Notes: generated by a model not told the origin, from the sequence alone. Positions 1 through 6,186 are shown, counted from the stretch's first letter. The stretch: 6,265 bases of DNA from an uncultured Lachnobacterium sp. (GCA_945971355.1 CAMFPD010000133.1:1-6265); one strand, 5' to 3'. Program-made: numbers and translations.

Positions 1-95
1 ATTGCTGTGCTGCAGATTTTCCAAATAAATTTGTGAATCGAGTGCTTAAGCTTCGAATTGCCCCTAAAATCATAAGGCAATTCTCTAAATTATAA
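1..95 (+). CDS. 3' end of an unidentified plus-strand gene (partial)
   Basis: A reading frame is open from the left edge (first whole codon at 3-5) to a TAA stop at 93-95, giving about 30 residues that end in IAPKIIRQFSKL. The tail is basic and could form an amphipathic helix. I do not recognise the protein, and the visible part is too short to assign a family. The other two plus frames close within about 36 bases, so the open frame is mildly informative but could arise by chance. The best support is positional: this stop codon directly abuts foldback element A, just as the thioredoxin stop abuts element B. If real, the gene is convergent with thioredoxin. The perfect inverted repeat 55-62 / 76-83 falls inside the frame. 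Confidence 0.5.
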   Translation, partial: CCAADFPNKFVNRVLKLRIAPKIIRQFSKL

Positions 96-298
96 GGGCT
101 GCCCTCTTATGGTTTACACAATATAAAGACAAGGATATACATTTATTCGAAAAATTTTTCAAGTTTGTGCCCTGGTCCTTTCACGGATAGTTGGCTGAGA
201 CTAACGAACAAATCCGTCTGTGAGCCAGGGCACTGTTGAAAAATTGTTTCTCACAAATATATATCCTTGTCTTTTATTTAAGTTTACATGGGCAGCCC
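96..298 (+). repeat. Foldback element copy A, candidate structured RNA
   Basis: This is a long imperfect hairpin. The outer closing pair is GGGCTGCCC (96-104) with GGGCAGCCC (290-298). Just inside are direct repeats GTTTACA at 112-118 and 282-288. The lower stem pairs 125-144 with 255-274 (19 of 20 positions). A GAAA/TTTC segment with a bulged G follows, then the middle stem 153-162 / 236-245 (10 of 10). Next come an asymmetric internal loop (GTTT 163-166 against TG 234-235) and the upper stem 167-175 / 225-233 (9 of 9). The apical region 176-224 holds the 18-base motif 183-200 and can form a small inner stem, ACGGAT 183-188 with ATCCGT 212-217. The element starts directly after the stop codon at 93-95. 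Strand is set by the loop motif and by agreement with the upstream gene. The repeat and fold are seen directly; transcription as RNA is inferred. I do not recognise a known family. A miniature mobile element is the main alternative. Confidence 0.8.
183..200 (+). other. Identical 18-base apical-loop motif, copy A
   Basis: ACGGATAGTTGGCTGAGA lies in the apical region of element A. Exactly the same 18 bases occur on the minus strand at 507-524 in the apical region of element B, while the surrounding stems have diverged. The preserved primary sequence suggests a binding or pairing site. Its GGCT could pair with the AGCC that starts the 3' arm of the upper stem (223-226), a possibility that also exists in B. 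Its function is unknown. Confidence 0.75.
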
Positions 299-404
299 AA
301 ATAAATTCTACTAAATTAATCTTTATTTGGAAATTTACCCTTTCTTCATAACATGACATTTATATCCCAATATAGATTTACGCAATTCTTGCCTATTTTT
401 TTGC
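299..404. other. AT-rich noncoding spacer between elements A and B
   Basis: These 106 bases separate the inner ends of the two foldback elements. I see no coding frame, promoter pair or RNA gene in them. One 9-base inverted repeat, CCAAATAAA 297-305 with TTTATTTGG 322-330 and a 16-base loop, overlaps the last two bases of element A. It lacks a following T run, so it is not a convincing terminator. The stretch is where the transcripts of the two convergent genes would meet. Confidence 0.5.
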
Positions 405-610
405 TGGCTACCCTACGTAATCCTAAGGAAAAAAATAAAGACATATATTTCCGAGAAACAAAATTACAACAGTTCCGCGGCTCATAGCATACATTAAATA
501 CGCATTTCTCAGCCAACTATCCGTAATAGATACGCGGAACAAACTTGTAATTTTTTTCGAGGAAACATATGTCTTTATTTTTGTTTGCGTAATACCAAAA
601 AGGGCAGCCC
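405..610 (-). repeat. Foldback element copy B, candidate structured RNA
   Basis: This is a diverged copy of element A in the opposite orientation, lying directly downstream of thioredoxin. The outer closing pair is GGGCAGCCC (602-610) with TGGCTACCC (405-413); read on the minus strand it has one mismatch and one G-U pair. Direct repeats CGTAAT occur at 416-421 and 588-593. The lower stem pairs 431-452 with 561-582, all 22 positions if one G-U is allowed on the minus strand. The middle stem is 460-469 / 545-554 (10 of 10) and the upper stem 472-479 / 533-540 (8 of 8). The GTTT-against-TG internal loop (541-544 and 470-471) and the 18-base loop motif (507-524) match A. The 3' arm is followed by a T run on the minus strand, so the element may also end the thioredoxin transcript. 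Stem bases differ from A by paired changes. Fold and repeat are seen; the RNA role is inferred. Confidence 0.8.
507..524 (-). other. Identical 18-base apical-loop motif, copy B
   Basis: On the minus strand this reads ACGGATAGTTGGCTGAGA, identical to 183-200 in element A. The identity stops at both ends of the motif. In B the bases 3' of the motif can form a different small hairpin (GCGTAT with GTATGC, allowing G-U pairs), unlike A, where part of the motif itself pairs. The motif, rather than the inner fold, therefore seems to be what is kept. Confidence 0.75.
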
Positions 611-921
611 TACATATATTTTTCAATAAATGCCTGCATAGCAGCCTTTGGCTGGAACCCTACTGCCATGTCTACTTTCTCGCCATCCTTCAATACAGCA
701 ATAGCCGGAATACTCATAATATTGAATTCCTCAGCCAATTCCGGATTCTTATCCACGTCCACACTGTAGATATCAACCTTACCTGCTAATTCCTCTGACA
801 GTTCCTCCATTACAGGTGCCAGCATCTGACATGGACCACACCATGTTGCAGAGAAGTCAATTACAGCTAACTTGCTGCTCTTTGCCTCTGACATATCATT
901 ATTTGTAATTATTTTTACCAT
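610..921 (-). CDS. trxA: Thioredoxin
   Basis: This is a 103-residue cytoplasmic thiol-disulfide oxidoreductase that keeps protein disulfides reduced, normally recharged by thioredoxin reductase. The sequence shows the classical active site WCGPC at residues 27-31, the buried Asp22 in VIDFSATWC, the cis-proline Pro72 in MSIPA, and the conserved Gly88 in AVGF. The length matches a single-domain bacterial thioredoxin, and the fold appears complete. I chose the ATG at 919-921: GGGAGG (931-936) lies 9 bases upstream of it, whereas an in-frame ATG at 928-930 touches the Shine-Dalgarno and is unusable. It follows the kinase gene by 58 bases and may be cotranscribed or use a weak promoter in that gap. 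Its TAG stop (610-612) shares a base with the outer repeat of element B. No thioredoxin reductase gene is in view. Identification is very secure; a link to the signalling genes is conjecture. Confidence 0.95.
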   Translation of the reverse strand: MVKIITNNDMSEAKSSKLAVIDFSATWCGPCQMLAPVMEELSEELAGKVDIYSVDVDKNPELAEEFNIMSIPAIAVLKDGEKVDMAVGFQPKAAMQAFIEKYM

Positions 922-930
922 ACTTATCAT

Positions 931-936
931 CCTCCC
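931..936 (-). promoter_or_regulatory. Ribosome binding site that decides the thioredoxin start
   Basis: GGGAGG on the minus strand is 9 bases from the ATG at 919-921 and 0 bases from the upstream in-frame ATG at 928-930. Only the downstream ATG has workable spacing, so the protein starts MVKIITNND. Confidence 0.85.
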
Positions 937-943
937 TATTTTT

Positions 944-973
944 ATTATGTTTCATAGGTAAATATTGCAACAA
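944..973 (-). promoter_or_regulatory. Possible weak promoter before thioredoxin
   Basis: In the 58-base gap after the kinase gene, the minus strand has a TTGTTG -35-like hexamer (968-973), an 18-base spacer and a CATAAT -10-like hexamer (944-949). Transcription would begin at about 937, almost on the ribosome binding site, leaving a leader of only some 16 bases. In AT-rich DNA such matches are common, so this is a weak call. The alternative is read-through from the kinase gene. Confidence 0.25.
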
Positions 974-979
974 AAAATA

Positions 980-3900
980 TTACTTGTCAATTTTTCCCAG
1001 ATATCTCTTTAAAATATCTGTGAGATGACCAAAATCGATAGGTTTTGCCAAGTGTGCATTCATTCCTGCCCGCTTTGAATCTCGAATATCCTCCGCGAAA
1101 GCATTGGCTGTCATAGCAACTATAGGTACATGCTTTGCATCGCTTCTATCCATAGCTCTAATGGCGGCTGTTGCTTCATATCCATTCATAACCGGCATCT
1201 GGATATCCATAAAAATCATGTCATAATAGTTTTCCTCATGTTCTGTGAATTTATCCACTGCCTCTGCACCATTTTCTGCCGTGTCTGTCTCCATTCCCGC
1301 CATCTTGAATATCTCTATGGCAATTTCCATGTTAAGCTCATTATCCTCAACAATAAGGACTCGTCTGTTCTCATAATTGAAATTTGTTATCTCATCAATT
1401 GCTTCCTTTCTGGCATTAACACTATTATACATATTTACATCAGGAACTACCTTATTAGTTTCCTGAAGCTTAAGGCAAACTGTCACTGTAAATCTGGAGC
1501 CCTTACCCGGTTCACTTTCCACCTTAATATCACCATCCATCATGGTGACTATGCTCTTAGTGATAGTCATTCCAAGACCAGTTCCCTGAATCTTACTAGT
1601 TCTGTCATCTTCCTCTCTTGTAAATGGTTCAAATATGTGTTCAATATAGTCCTTGCTCATTCCAATACCATTATCAGAAAAGACAAATTCATAACAACCT
1701 ATATTCTGCTGCTTCGACTCCTTTTCGCGCACTTCCAAGCCAATCTTTCCACCATCAGGTGTGTATTTTATGGCATTTCCCATTATGTTCACAAAACACT
1801 GCTGAAGCCTTAACGCATCACCAATCACTTTTTCATGTTCCAATTTTTCCACATTGACAGAAACCTCATGGGAGTGCTCTATAATCTGTGGCTGCATTAT
1901 AACCATAAGATTATTTATCATCTCAGACAGATTAAATGCCTCCGAATTCAGGCTCATCTTTCCCGATTCGATCTTGCTCATATCAAGAACTTCATTAATC
2001 AGGCCAAGCAGATGTCTGCTGGCTGAATCTATCTTGTTGAGAGAATCACTCACCCTCTCCCTATCTTCTATATGTGCCTCTGCAATAGCTGTCATTCCAA
2101 TAATTGCATTCATAGGTGTTCTAATATCATGAGACATCTTAGACAAGAAGTCCGATTTGGCATTATTTGCCCTGTTAGCCGCCTCAAAAGCATCTATTAA
2201 GGCCTTCTTCGCTGCCGCTTCCTTTCTCTTCTGAACAGTAGTACTGTTGCAGATAAAAAATGCATGTATATGCCCACTATCTTCATCCTCAGACAGCAAA
2301 ATATTAATTCTTCTGTACTCATCCTCACTAGGCCTGTAATACTCTGTCTCTGCATTGGTCACTCCATTTATAAACAGATGTGTCAATCCTTTGCTGCACC
2401 AGCACCTTCGTTTTTCTTCCTCAGACACAACCATGCCAAAATCCTGTATTGCAATTTCCACCATGTCTTCGAATAAGATAGGTAATGATAATCCTTTCTT
2501 ATCCAGATAGCTTACACCACCTTTCAGCATTACAGGTGGCACTACAGCATTATCTGTAATATCCGCCTCAAAGTAGAACTCTGCATTGCGTGTCAGTGCT
2601 TCTCTGTATTGTCTTCTCTCTCTTGATACCCTGGCATTGGCCTCCTTTAACTCTATGGTCTTCTCTTCCACATCATTATTGTCAATGACAACACTGTAAA
2701 ACAATAGTTCTCCATTCTCCAACACGAACTTACCGTTTTCTACCACCCATATGTAACTCCCATCCTTGCGTAGCATACGATATTTGATGCTGAATGTGTC
2801 CCCATTCTGAAGACATTCCTCTTTCTTCCTCTGGCAATAAACCACGTCATCCGGATGTATAAGTCCAGACATCTCCCCCTTTGATTTCTGAAGCAATTCA
2901 GCAACTGTATAACCTGCTGTTTCCGCTAGTTTTGGTGAGACATAAATAATATTTCCATCAAATGATGTAATCTTGAATCCTCCTGGAATAGATCTCTCAA
3001 AGGCTTCTATCTGTATAGCCTGTCCCTCTCTGATTTTCTCCAATTCAATCTGAGTTGTCCTCAGCTCCTCATTTGCTTTTTGTTCTCTATCCACCGTTGC
3101 GGCTAATTTACCGTTAAATATCCACAATGAAATTACATCGATTATAAATTGTGCCAGAAGAACAACAATTACTACATATACTCCACTTCCTGATTTCTCC
3201 AGAGCAAGCTCTGATTCGTCAACACATATGACCATATACCAGTCAGATGCCTGTATTTTATTTAGGGCATAGACAAGATTTCTATCATTCTCATCCTTCC
3301 AGACAAAGACTCCCTCACCTTTTTCTTCCAGACTGTTCTTTATACTTTCAATCTCATTGTCATCTAAGTCTTCTATTTCCTCATATAGGTTATCATGTTC
3401 ACTGACAGAATTATCACATATTACATAATTTCCATCCTCATCCACTACAGCACTCAGCAGAATATTGTAGTTCTCATACTCTTTCATAACCTCTGTACAT
3501 GACTCACCATATACAATGGCCATCAAGGTATAGTAATCAAATTCATTTTCCGCTTCACCTGCCACCCTTACAGTATCATAGTACGCAAAGCATTCTTTGC
3601 CTGTAGTAATATCTGTGTATTTTCTGGTGCTGCACACACCACTTCCCTGCTTATATTTTGCAGTTTCATTATCACAAACTTCCTGAATAACCTTGTAACT
3701 ATGATCACTATAATCTAACTCATATCTGGATTTATCAAAGGATGAGATACCATATATAGCTCTCTGAGTCGCACGATATCCCATATAGTTTGAATCCAAA
3801 ATCTGAAATTGGTACCTCTCGGATGCGTAATACGAGTTAATAAACTCCACCAATTCCCCCAGCGACATTGGGTTATTGCTTGTATTCTGAAATCTGATAA

Positions 3901-4117
3901 CATTGCTTAGAGCAAGTTTTCTGGAATTCATATATGCATTTGTCACATCTGCTGACATTTCTGCCACACTCTGTACTTCGGAAATACCCTTTTCATATGT
4001 ACTTCTATCTCTGTAATTAACATACCCAAAAATACCATATATGAGTATAATCGTAAGCACCACATTCATTACGGCTATCACAGCAATCCTGTTTCTATTC
4101 CGTCTCAAATAATTCAA
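980..4117 (-). CDS. Membrane-anchored hybrid histidine kinase with PAS domain and C-terminal receiver
   Basis: This 1045-residue sensor kinase autophosphorylates a histidine and passes the phosphate to its own receiver. Membrane segment 1 is at about 11-33, followed by an extracytoplasmic sensor region at 34-312 that looks Cache-like (inferred from size and position). Membrane segment 2 is at 313-335, then a coiled linker. A PAS domain spans about 373-485 (HPDD at 421-424, RKDGSYIWV), and a weaker PAS-like region about 505-630. HisKA has H663 in MSHDIRTPMN. The ATPase domain has N781 (N box), DNGIGM 815-820, EPF 830-832 and GTGLGM 845-850. The receiver (918-1040) has E924/D925, phosphoacceptor D971 in MDIQMPVMNG, T1003 and K1025. 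All catalytic residues are present. There is no HPt or output domain, so a separate HPt protein and regulator are expected elsewhere. The start is a TTG with GGAGAAGA at ideal spacing; the next ATG (codon 17) would cut membrane segment 1. It follows the EAL gene by 27 bases. The signal is unknown. Confidence 0.93.
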   Translation of the reverse strand: MNYLRRNRNRIAVIAVMNVVLTIILIYGIFGYVNYRDRSTYEKGISEVQSVAEMSADVTNAYMNSRKLALSNVIRFQNTSNNPMSLGELVEFINSYYASERYQFQILDSNYMGYRATQRAIYGISSFDKSRYELDYSDHSYKVIQEVCDNETAKYKQGSGVCSTRKYTDITTGKECFAYYDTVRVAGEAENEFDYYTLMAIVYGESCTEVMKEYENYNILLSAVVDEDGNYVICDNSVSEHDNLYEEIEDLDDNEIESIKNSLEEKGEGVFVWKDENDRNLVYALNKIQASDWYMVICVDESELALEKSGSGVYVVIVVLLAQFIIDVISLWIFNGKLAATVDREQKANEELRTTQIELEKIREGQAIQIEAFERSIPGGFKITSFDGNIIYVSPKLAETAGYTVAELLQKSKGEMSGLIHPDDVVYCQRKKEECLQNGDTFSIKYRMLRKDGSYIWVVENGKFVLENGELLFYSVVIDNNDVEEKTIELKEANARVSRERRQYREALTRNAEFYFEADITDNAVVPPVMLKGGVSYLDKKGLSLPILFEDMVEIAIQDFGMVVSEEEKRRCWCSKGLTHLFINGVTNAETEYYRPSEDEYRRINILLSEDEDSGHIHAFFICNSTTVQKRKEAAAKKALIDAFEAANRANNAKSDFLSKMSHDIRTPMNAIIGMTAIAEAHIEDRERVSDSLNKIDSASRHLLGLINEVLDMSKIESGKMSLNSEAFNLSEMINNLMVIMQPQIIEHSHEVSVNVEKLEHEKVIGDALRLQQCFVNIMGNAIKYTPDGGKIGLEVREKESKQQNIGCYEFVFSDNGIGMSKDYIEHIFEPFTREEDDRTSKIQGTGLGMTITKSIVTMMDGDIKVESEPGKGSRFTVTVCLKLQETNKVVPDVNMYNSVNARKEAIDEITNFNYENRRVLIVEDNELNMEIAIEIFKMAGMETDTAENGAEAVDKFTEHEENYYDMIFMDIQMPVMNGYEATAAIRAMDRSDAKHVPIVAMTANAFAEDIRDSKRAGMNAHLAKPIDFGHLTDILKRYLGKIDK

Positions 4118-4120
4118 TGC

Positions 4121-4128
4121 TCTTCTCC
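4121..4128 (-). promoter_or_regulatory. Ribosome binding site supporting a TTG start for the kinase
   Basis: GGAGAAGA on the minus strand is followed by GCA and then TTG (4115-4117), placing the GGAG core 7 bases from the start. The EAL gene upstream uses nearly the same site (GGAGAAGAAG) at the same distance from an ATG. No ATG or GTG is available nearby that would keep the first membrane segment whole. Confidence 0.8.
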
Positions 4129-4144
4129 GTTCTTTGATTACATC

Positions 4145-5809
4145 TTACTCTTTTTCCGCTGCTACCCGAAGCATATGCTCCAGTGTCTCACTACTTACGG
4201 GTCTTGAATAGCAGTACCCCTGAAACCATGTAGCGCCATATCCTCTCAGATATTCTTCCAGTTCCTTATCCTCCACACCTTCAAGACAGGTGGTCAATCC
4301 TGCTTCATTGGCAAATTTAATCATATTTTTTACCAATGCCTGCTGCTTCGGATTAGTTTTAATTCCCTTAATAAAACTCATATCAATCTTGATTTCATTC
4401 ATTGGAACATTTAACACTATACTGGATGAAGCTGCACCTGTTCCATAATCATCCATGGCAAGCTTGATTCCAGTGTCCCTTAAAAACTGCATTTCCTCAC
4501 TGAGAAAACTAATCGGAAGATTTCTACATCTCTCAGTAAGCTCCAGACAAAGGTGGCTGGCTGGAAAACCAGTCTCCGCAAGAATTTCAAGTACCACATG
4601 TCTGAAATTATTTCTCTCAAGCTGTTTTGCCGACACATTAACATTTATGAAAAAATCTTTATTTATAGAAATAAATTTTTTACCAGCTAACAAAGCTTCT
4701 CTCAAAACATAATTACCCAGGTCGAATATAATAGGATTGTCCTCAAGCCACTCAATAAAGACCCCTGGCGGGACATTTCCATAAGGCTCCTTCTTCCATC
4801 TGACAAGAGCCTCTGCCCCCATTATCACACCGTCCTGAGCCCTCACAATCGGCTGATATTCCACATAAAATCCCTCACAGTCACGTAAAATTGACTGATA
4901 CAGTATCTTCATCAGTTCCAGATCTGCATTACTTTCCAGTCTGACCAAATCGTTGAAGAATACAACCTCTTTTGAATGCTTTGACTTAGCCATATCAAGT
5001 GCATATCCCATCTTACTTTGAACCGAATCAATCTCACCGACATAATTATCAAGAAGCAGTCCACTGTAATATGCCTTAGGCACAAACTGATACCCCTCAA
5101 AGACAATTTCATTTTCGAATATATCCCTGAGATGCTCCACAAATCCCTCCGATTCGGCTCTTCCGTAATCTTTAAGTATGAATGCGAATCGGCCTCCATT
5201 CATTCGGTACACTGCCTTATTCTCATCCATCATATAGATAAATCGCAATGCCACTTCCTTCTGTATTCTGTCACTACAATCCATACCATACAAAATGCTT
5301 ATATCATCCAGATGGTCAATTTCCAGTTCGATTACTGCAACCTTTGCCTTTTTTTCTATTATTTTCGCTATATCAGATTTAAATCTGGCTCTTCCATACA
5401 AATCTGTATGAGCATCTATTTCCGGCTCAATATTGTCATTGCGAAGTACAACTACCAAATACTTATCTCTGGAACCAGCCTTCACCATGTCAGTCAAAAC
5501 ACTAACCATAATGGACTCACCATTCTTGATAAGTCTGACTAGCAGTTCCCCTCCGATATTTTTCCCCTCAAGGCGATCTGCCATCGCCTTGTCAAATTCC
5601 AACTTATCATATGGGTGAATGAGTTCTGACATCTTTTCGAACAAATTCTCCTGACAATTCTCTGTCACATCTAAAAGCTGGCATGCTTTTTCTGAAAGCC
5701 AAGTTTTTCTGGTCTCCATATCTGTAATTAAAAACATGGAATTTCTTGTCAATCCTTCAATACTGTTTACTACCTTTTCAATAAAATCTGCCTCTATACA
5801 TCTGTTCAT
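4145..5809 (-). CDS. PAS / degenerate GGDEF / EAL protein, predicted cyclic di-GMP phosphodiesterase
   Basis: This 554-residue cytoplasmic protein has no membrane segment or signal peptide. An N-terminal PAS-like domain spans about 15-125 (LITDMETRKTWLSEKA, IHPYDKLEF). A GGDEF-fold domain spans about 128-285, but its signature reads NGGRF (204-208), so the metal- and GTP-handling acidic residues are lost and cyclase activity is not expected. The EAL domain (about 305-550) keeps the residues known to bind metal and c-di-GMP: E333 in EAL, N391 in NVSAKQL, E423 in ELTE, D453/D454 in DDYGTG, K474 in KID, E510 in EGVE and Q530 in QGY. It should therefore hydrolyse c-di-GMP to pGpG. The dead GGDEF domain may be a GTP-sensing or dimerising module, as in some characterised family members. 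The ATG start has GGAGAAGAAG 7 bases upstream. It lies between the small acidic gene (35-base gap) and the hybrid kinase (27-base gap), which suggests shared expression and perhaps shared control. Confidence 0.92.
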   Translation of the reverse strand: MNRCIEADFIEKVVNSIEGLTRNSMFLITDMETRKTWLSEKACQLLDVTENCQENLFEKMSELIHPYDKLEFDKAMADRLEGKNIGGELLVRLIKNGESIMVSVLTDMVKAGSRDKYLVVVLRNDNIEPEIDAHTDLYGRARFKSDIAKIIEKKAKVAVIELEIDHLDDISILYGMDCSDRIQKEVALRFIYMMDENKAVYRMNGGRFAFILKDYGRAESEGFVEHLRDIFENEIVFEGYQFVPKAYYSGLLLDNYVGEIDSVQSKMGYALDMAKSKHSKEVVFFNDLVRLESNADLELMKILYQSILRDCEGFYVEYQPIVRAQDGVIMGAEALVRWKKEPYGNVPPGVFIEWLEDNPIIFDLGNYVLREALLAGKKFISINKDFFINVNVSAKQLERNNFRHVVLEILAETGFPASHLCLELTERCRNLPISFLSEEMQFLRDTGIKLAMDDYGTGAASSSIVLNVPMNEIKIDMSFIKGIKTNPKQQALVKNMIKFANEAGLTTCLEGVEDKELEEYLRGYGATWFQGYCYSRPVSSETLEHMLRVAAEKE

Positions 5810-5844
5810 ACTTCTTCTCCAACTATTATGTATTTTAATTCTGC

Positions 5845-6186
5845 CTATCTGTCCAGCCAGTTTTTCACATCTGTGAATTCAATCTCCCCTGCTTCAACCC
5901 ACTCTCTAGCTTTCTTATCACAAAATTCAACCCACTGTTCTTCATTTCCATCTGGAAATTCCCTAAATTTAAAAATGGAAATACTGAAAAAGGCTATATC
6001 CTTTTCTTTTACTGCAGTGTAAAAATGTGCTGTCTCTCCAAATTCTTCATCGGTTTCAAACTCAATCACCACAGTCAGTGTATTTGTTCTACCTTTTTTA
6101 TCTACATACTCTTCAAACTCAAGCTCTAATTCCTGATTCTGTTCTTCCAGCGGCTTTTGCGCTGATTTCTTAGATGCGTTTCCCAT
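5845..6186 (-). CDS. Unrecognised acidic 113-residue protein
   Basis: I do not recognise this protein. The first 20 residues look like a flexible, partly basic leader (GNASKKSAQK). The rest is strongly acidic, with alternating hydrophobic stretches that suggest beta strands (ELELEFEEYV, NTLTVVIEFET, DIAFFSISIFKF). A C-terminal part carries three tryptophans (W85, W96, W110) and one cysteine (C89). It has no membrane segment, signal peptide or catalytic motif that I can see, so it is probably a small cytoplasmic alpha/beta protein. The start is the ATG at 6184-6186, with AAGGAG (6196-6201) 9 bases upstream. An in-frame TTG nine codons earlier (6211-6213) has no ribosome binding site. It is the first gene of the apparent four-gene run and ends 35 bases before the EAL gene, so it may be a partner or adaptor of the signalling proteins. 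That is context only. Confidence 0.75.
   Translation of the reverse strand: MGNASKKSAQKPLEEQNQELELEFEEYVDKKGRTNTLTVVIEFETDEEFGETAHFYTAVKEKDIAFFSISIFKFREFPDGNEEQWVEFCDKKAREWVEAGEIEFTDVKNWLDR

Noticed and set aside
55..83. Perfect 8-base inverted repeat GAATTGCC / GGCAATTC as a terminator
   Set aside because: No T run follows on either strand and it lies inside the open frame that ends at 95.
96..240. Plus-strand frame that stays open after the TAA at 93-95 through element A to a TGA at 237-239
   Set aside because: It would need stop-codon readthrough, and the region is better explained by the foldback structure; the codons show no sign of protein-level selection.
96..298. Known classes for the foldback elements: 6S RNA, retron msr-msd, integron attC, CRISPR
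   Set aside because: A and B lack the 6S central bubble arrangement and come as two inverted copies. No reverse transcriptase or integrase is in view, attC core motifs are not recognised, and there are no repeat-spacer units.
21..307. Direct repeat CCAAATAAATT at 21-31 and 297-307, as a target duplication around element A
   Set aside because: The left copy is 65 bases outside the element edge while the right copy overlaps it, so it cannot be a clean duplication. Short AT-rich matches are expected by chance.
423..626. A 67-codon minus-strand frame across element B and the thioredoxin end
   Set aside because: It overlaps the thioredoxin stop out of frame and has no ribosome binding site. The part shared with element A (TDSWLR) uses identical codons in both, which points to nucleotide rather than protein conservation; the stems vary in paired fashion.
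1130..1813. Plus-strand frames antisense to the kinase gene, the longest 227 codons
   Set aside because: They lie entirely opposite a clearly coding gene with all domains intact, have no recognisable protein features and no convincing start sites.
5018..5542. 174-codon plus-strand frame antisense to the EAL gene
   Set aside because: It is a shadow of the GGDEF-region coding sequence, with low-complexity hydrophobic content and no recognisable motif.
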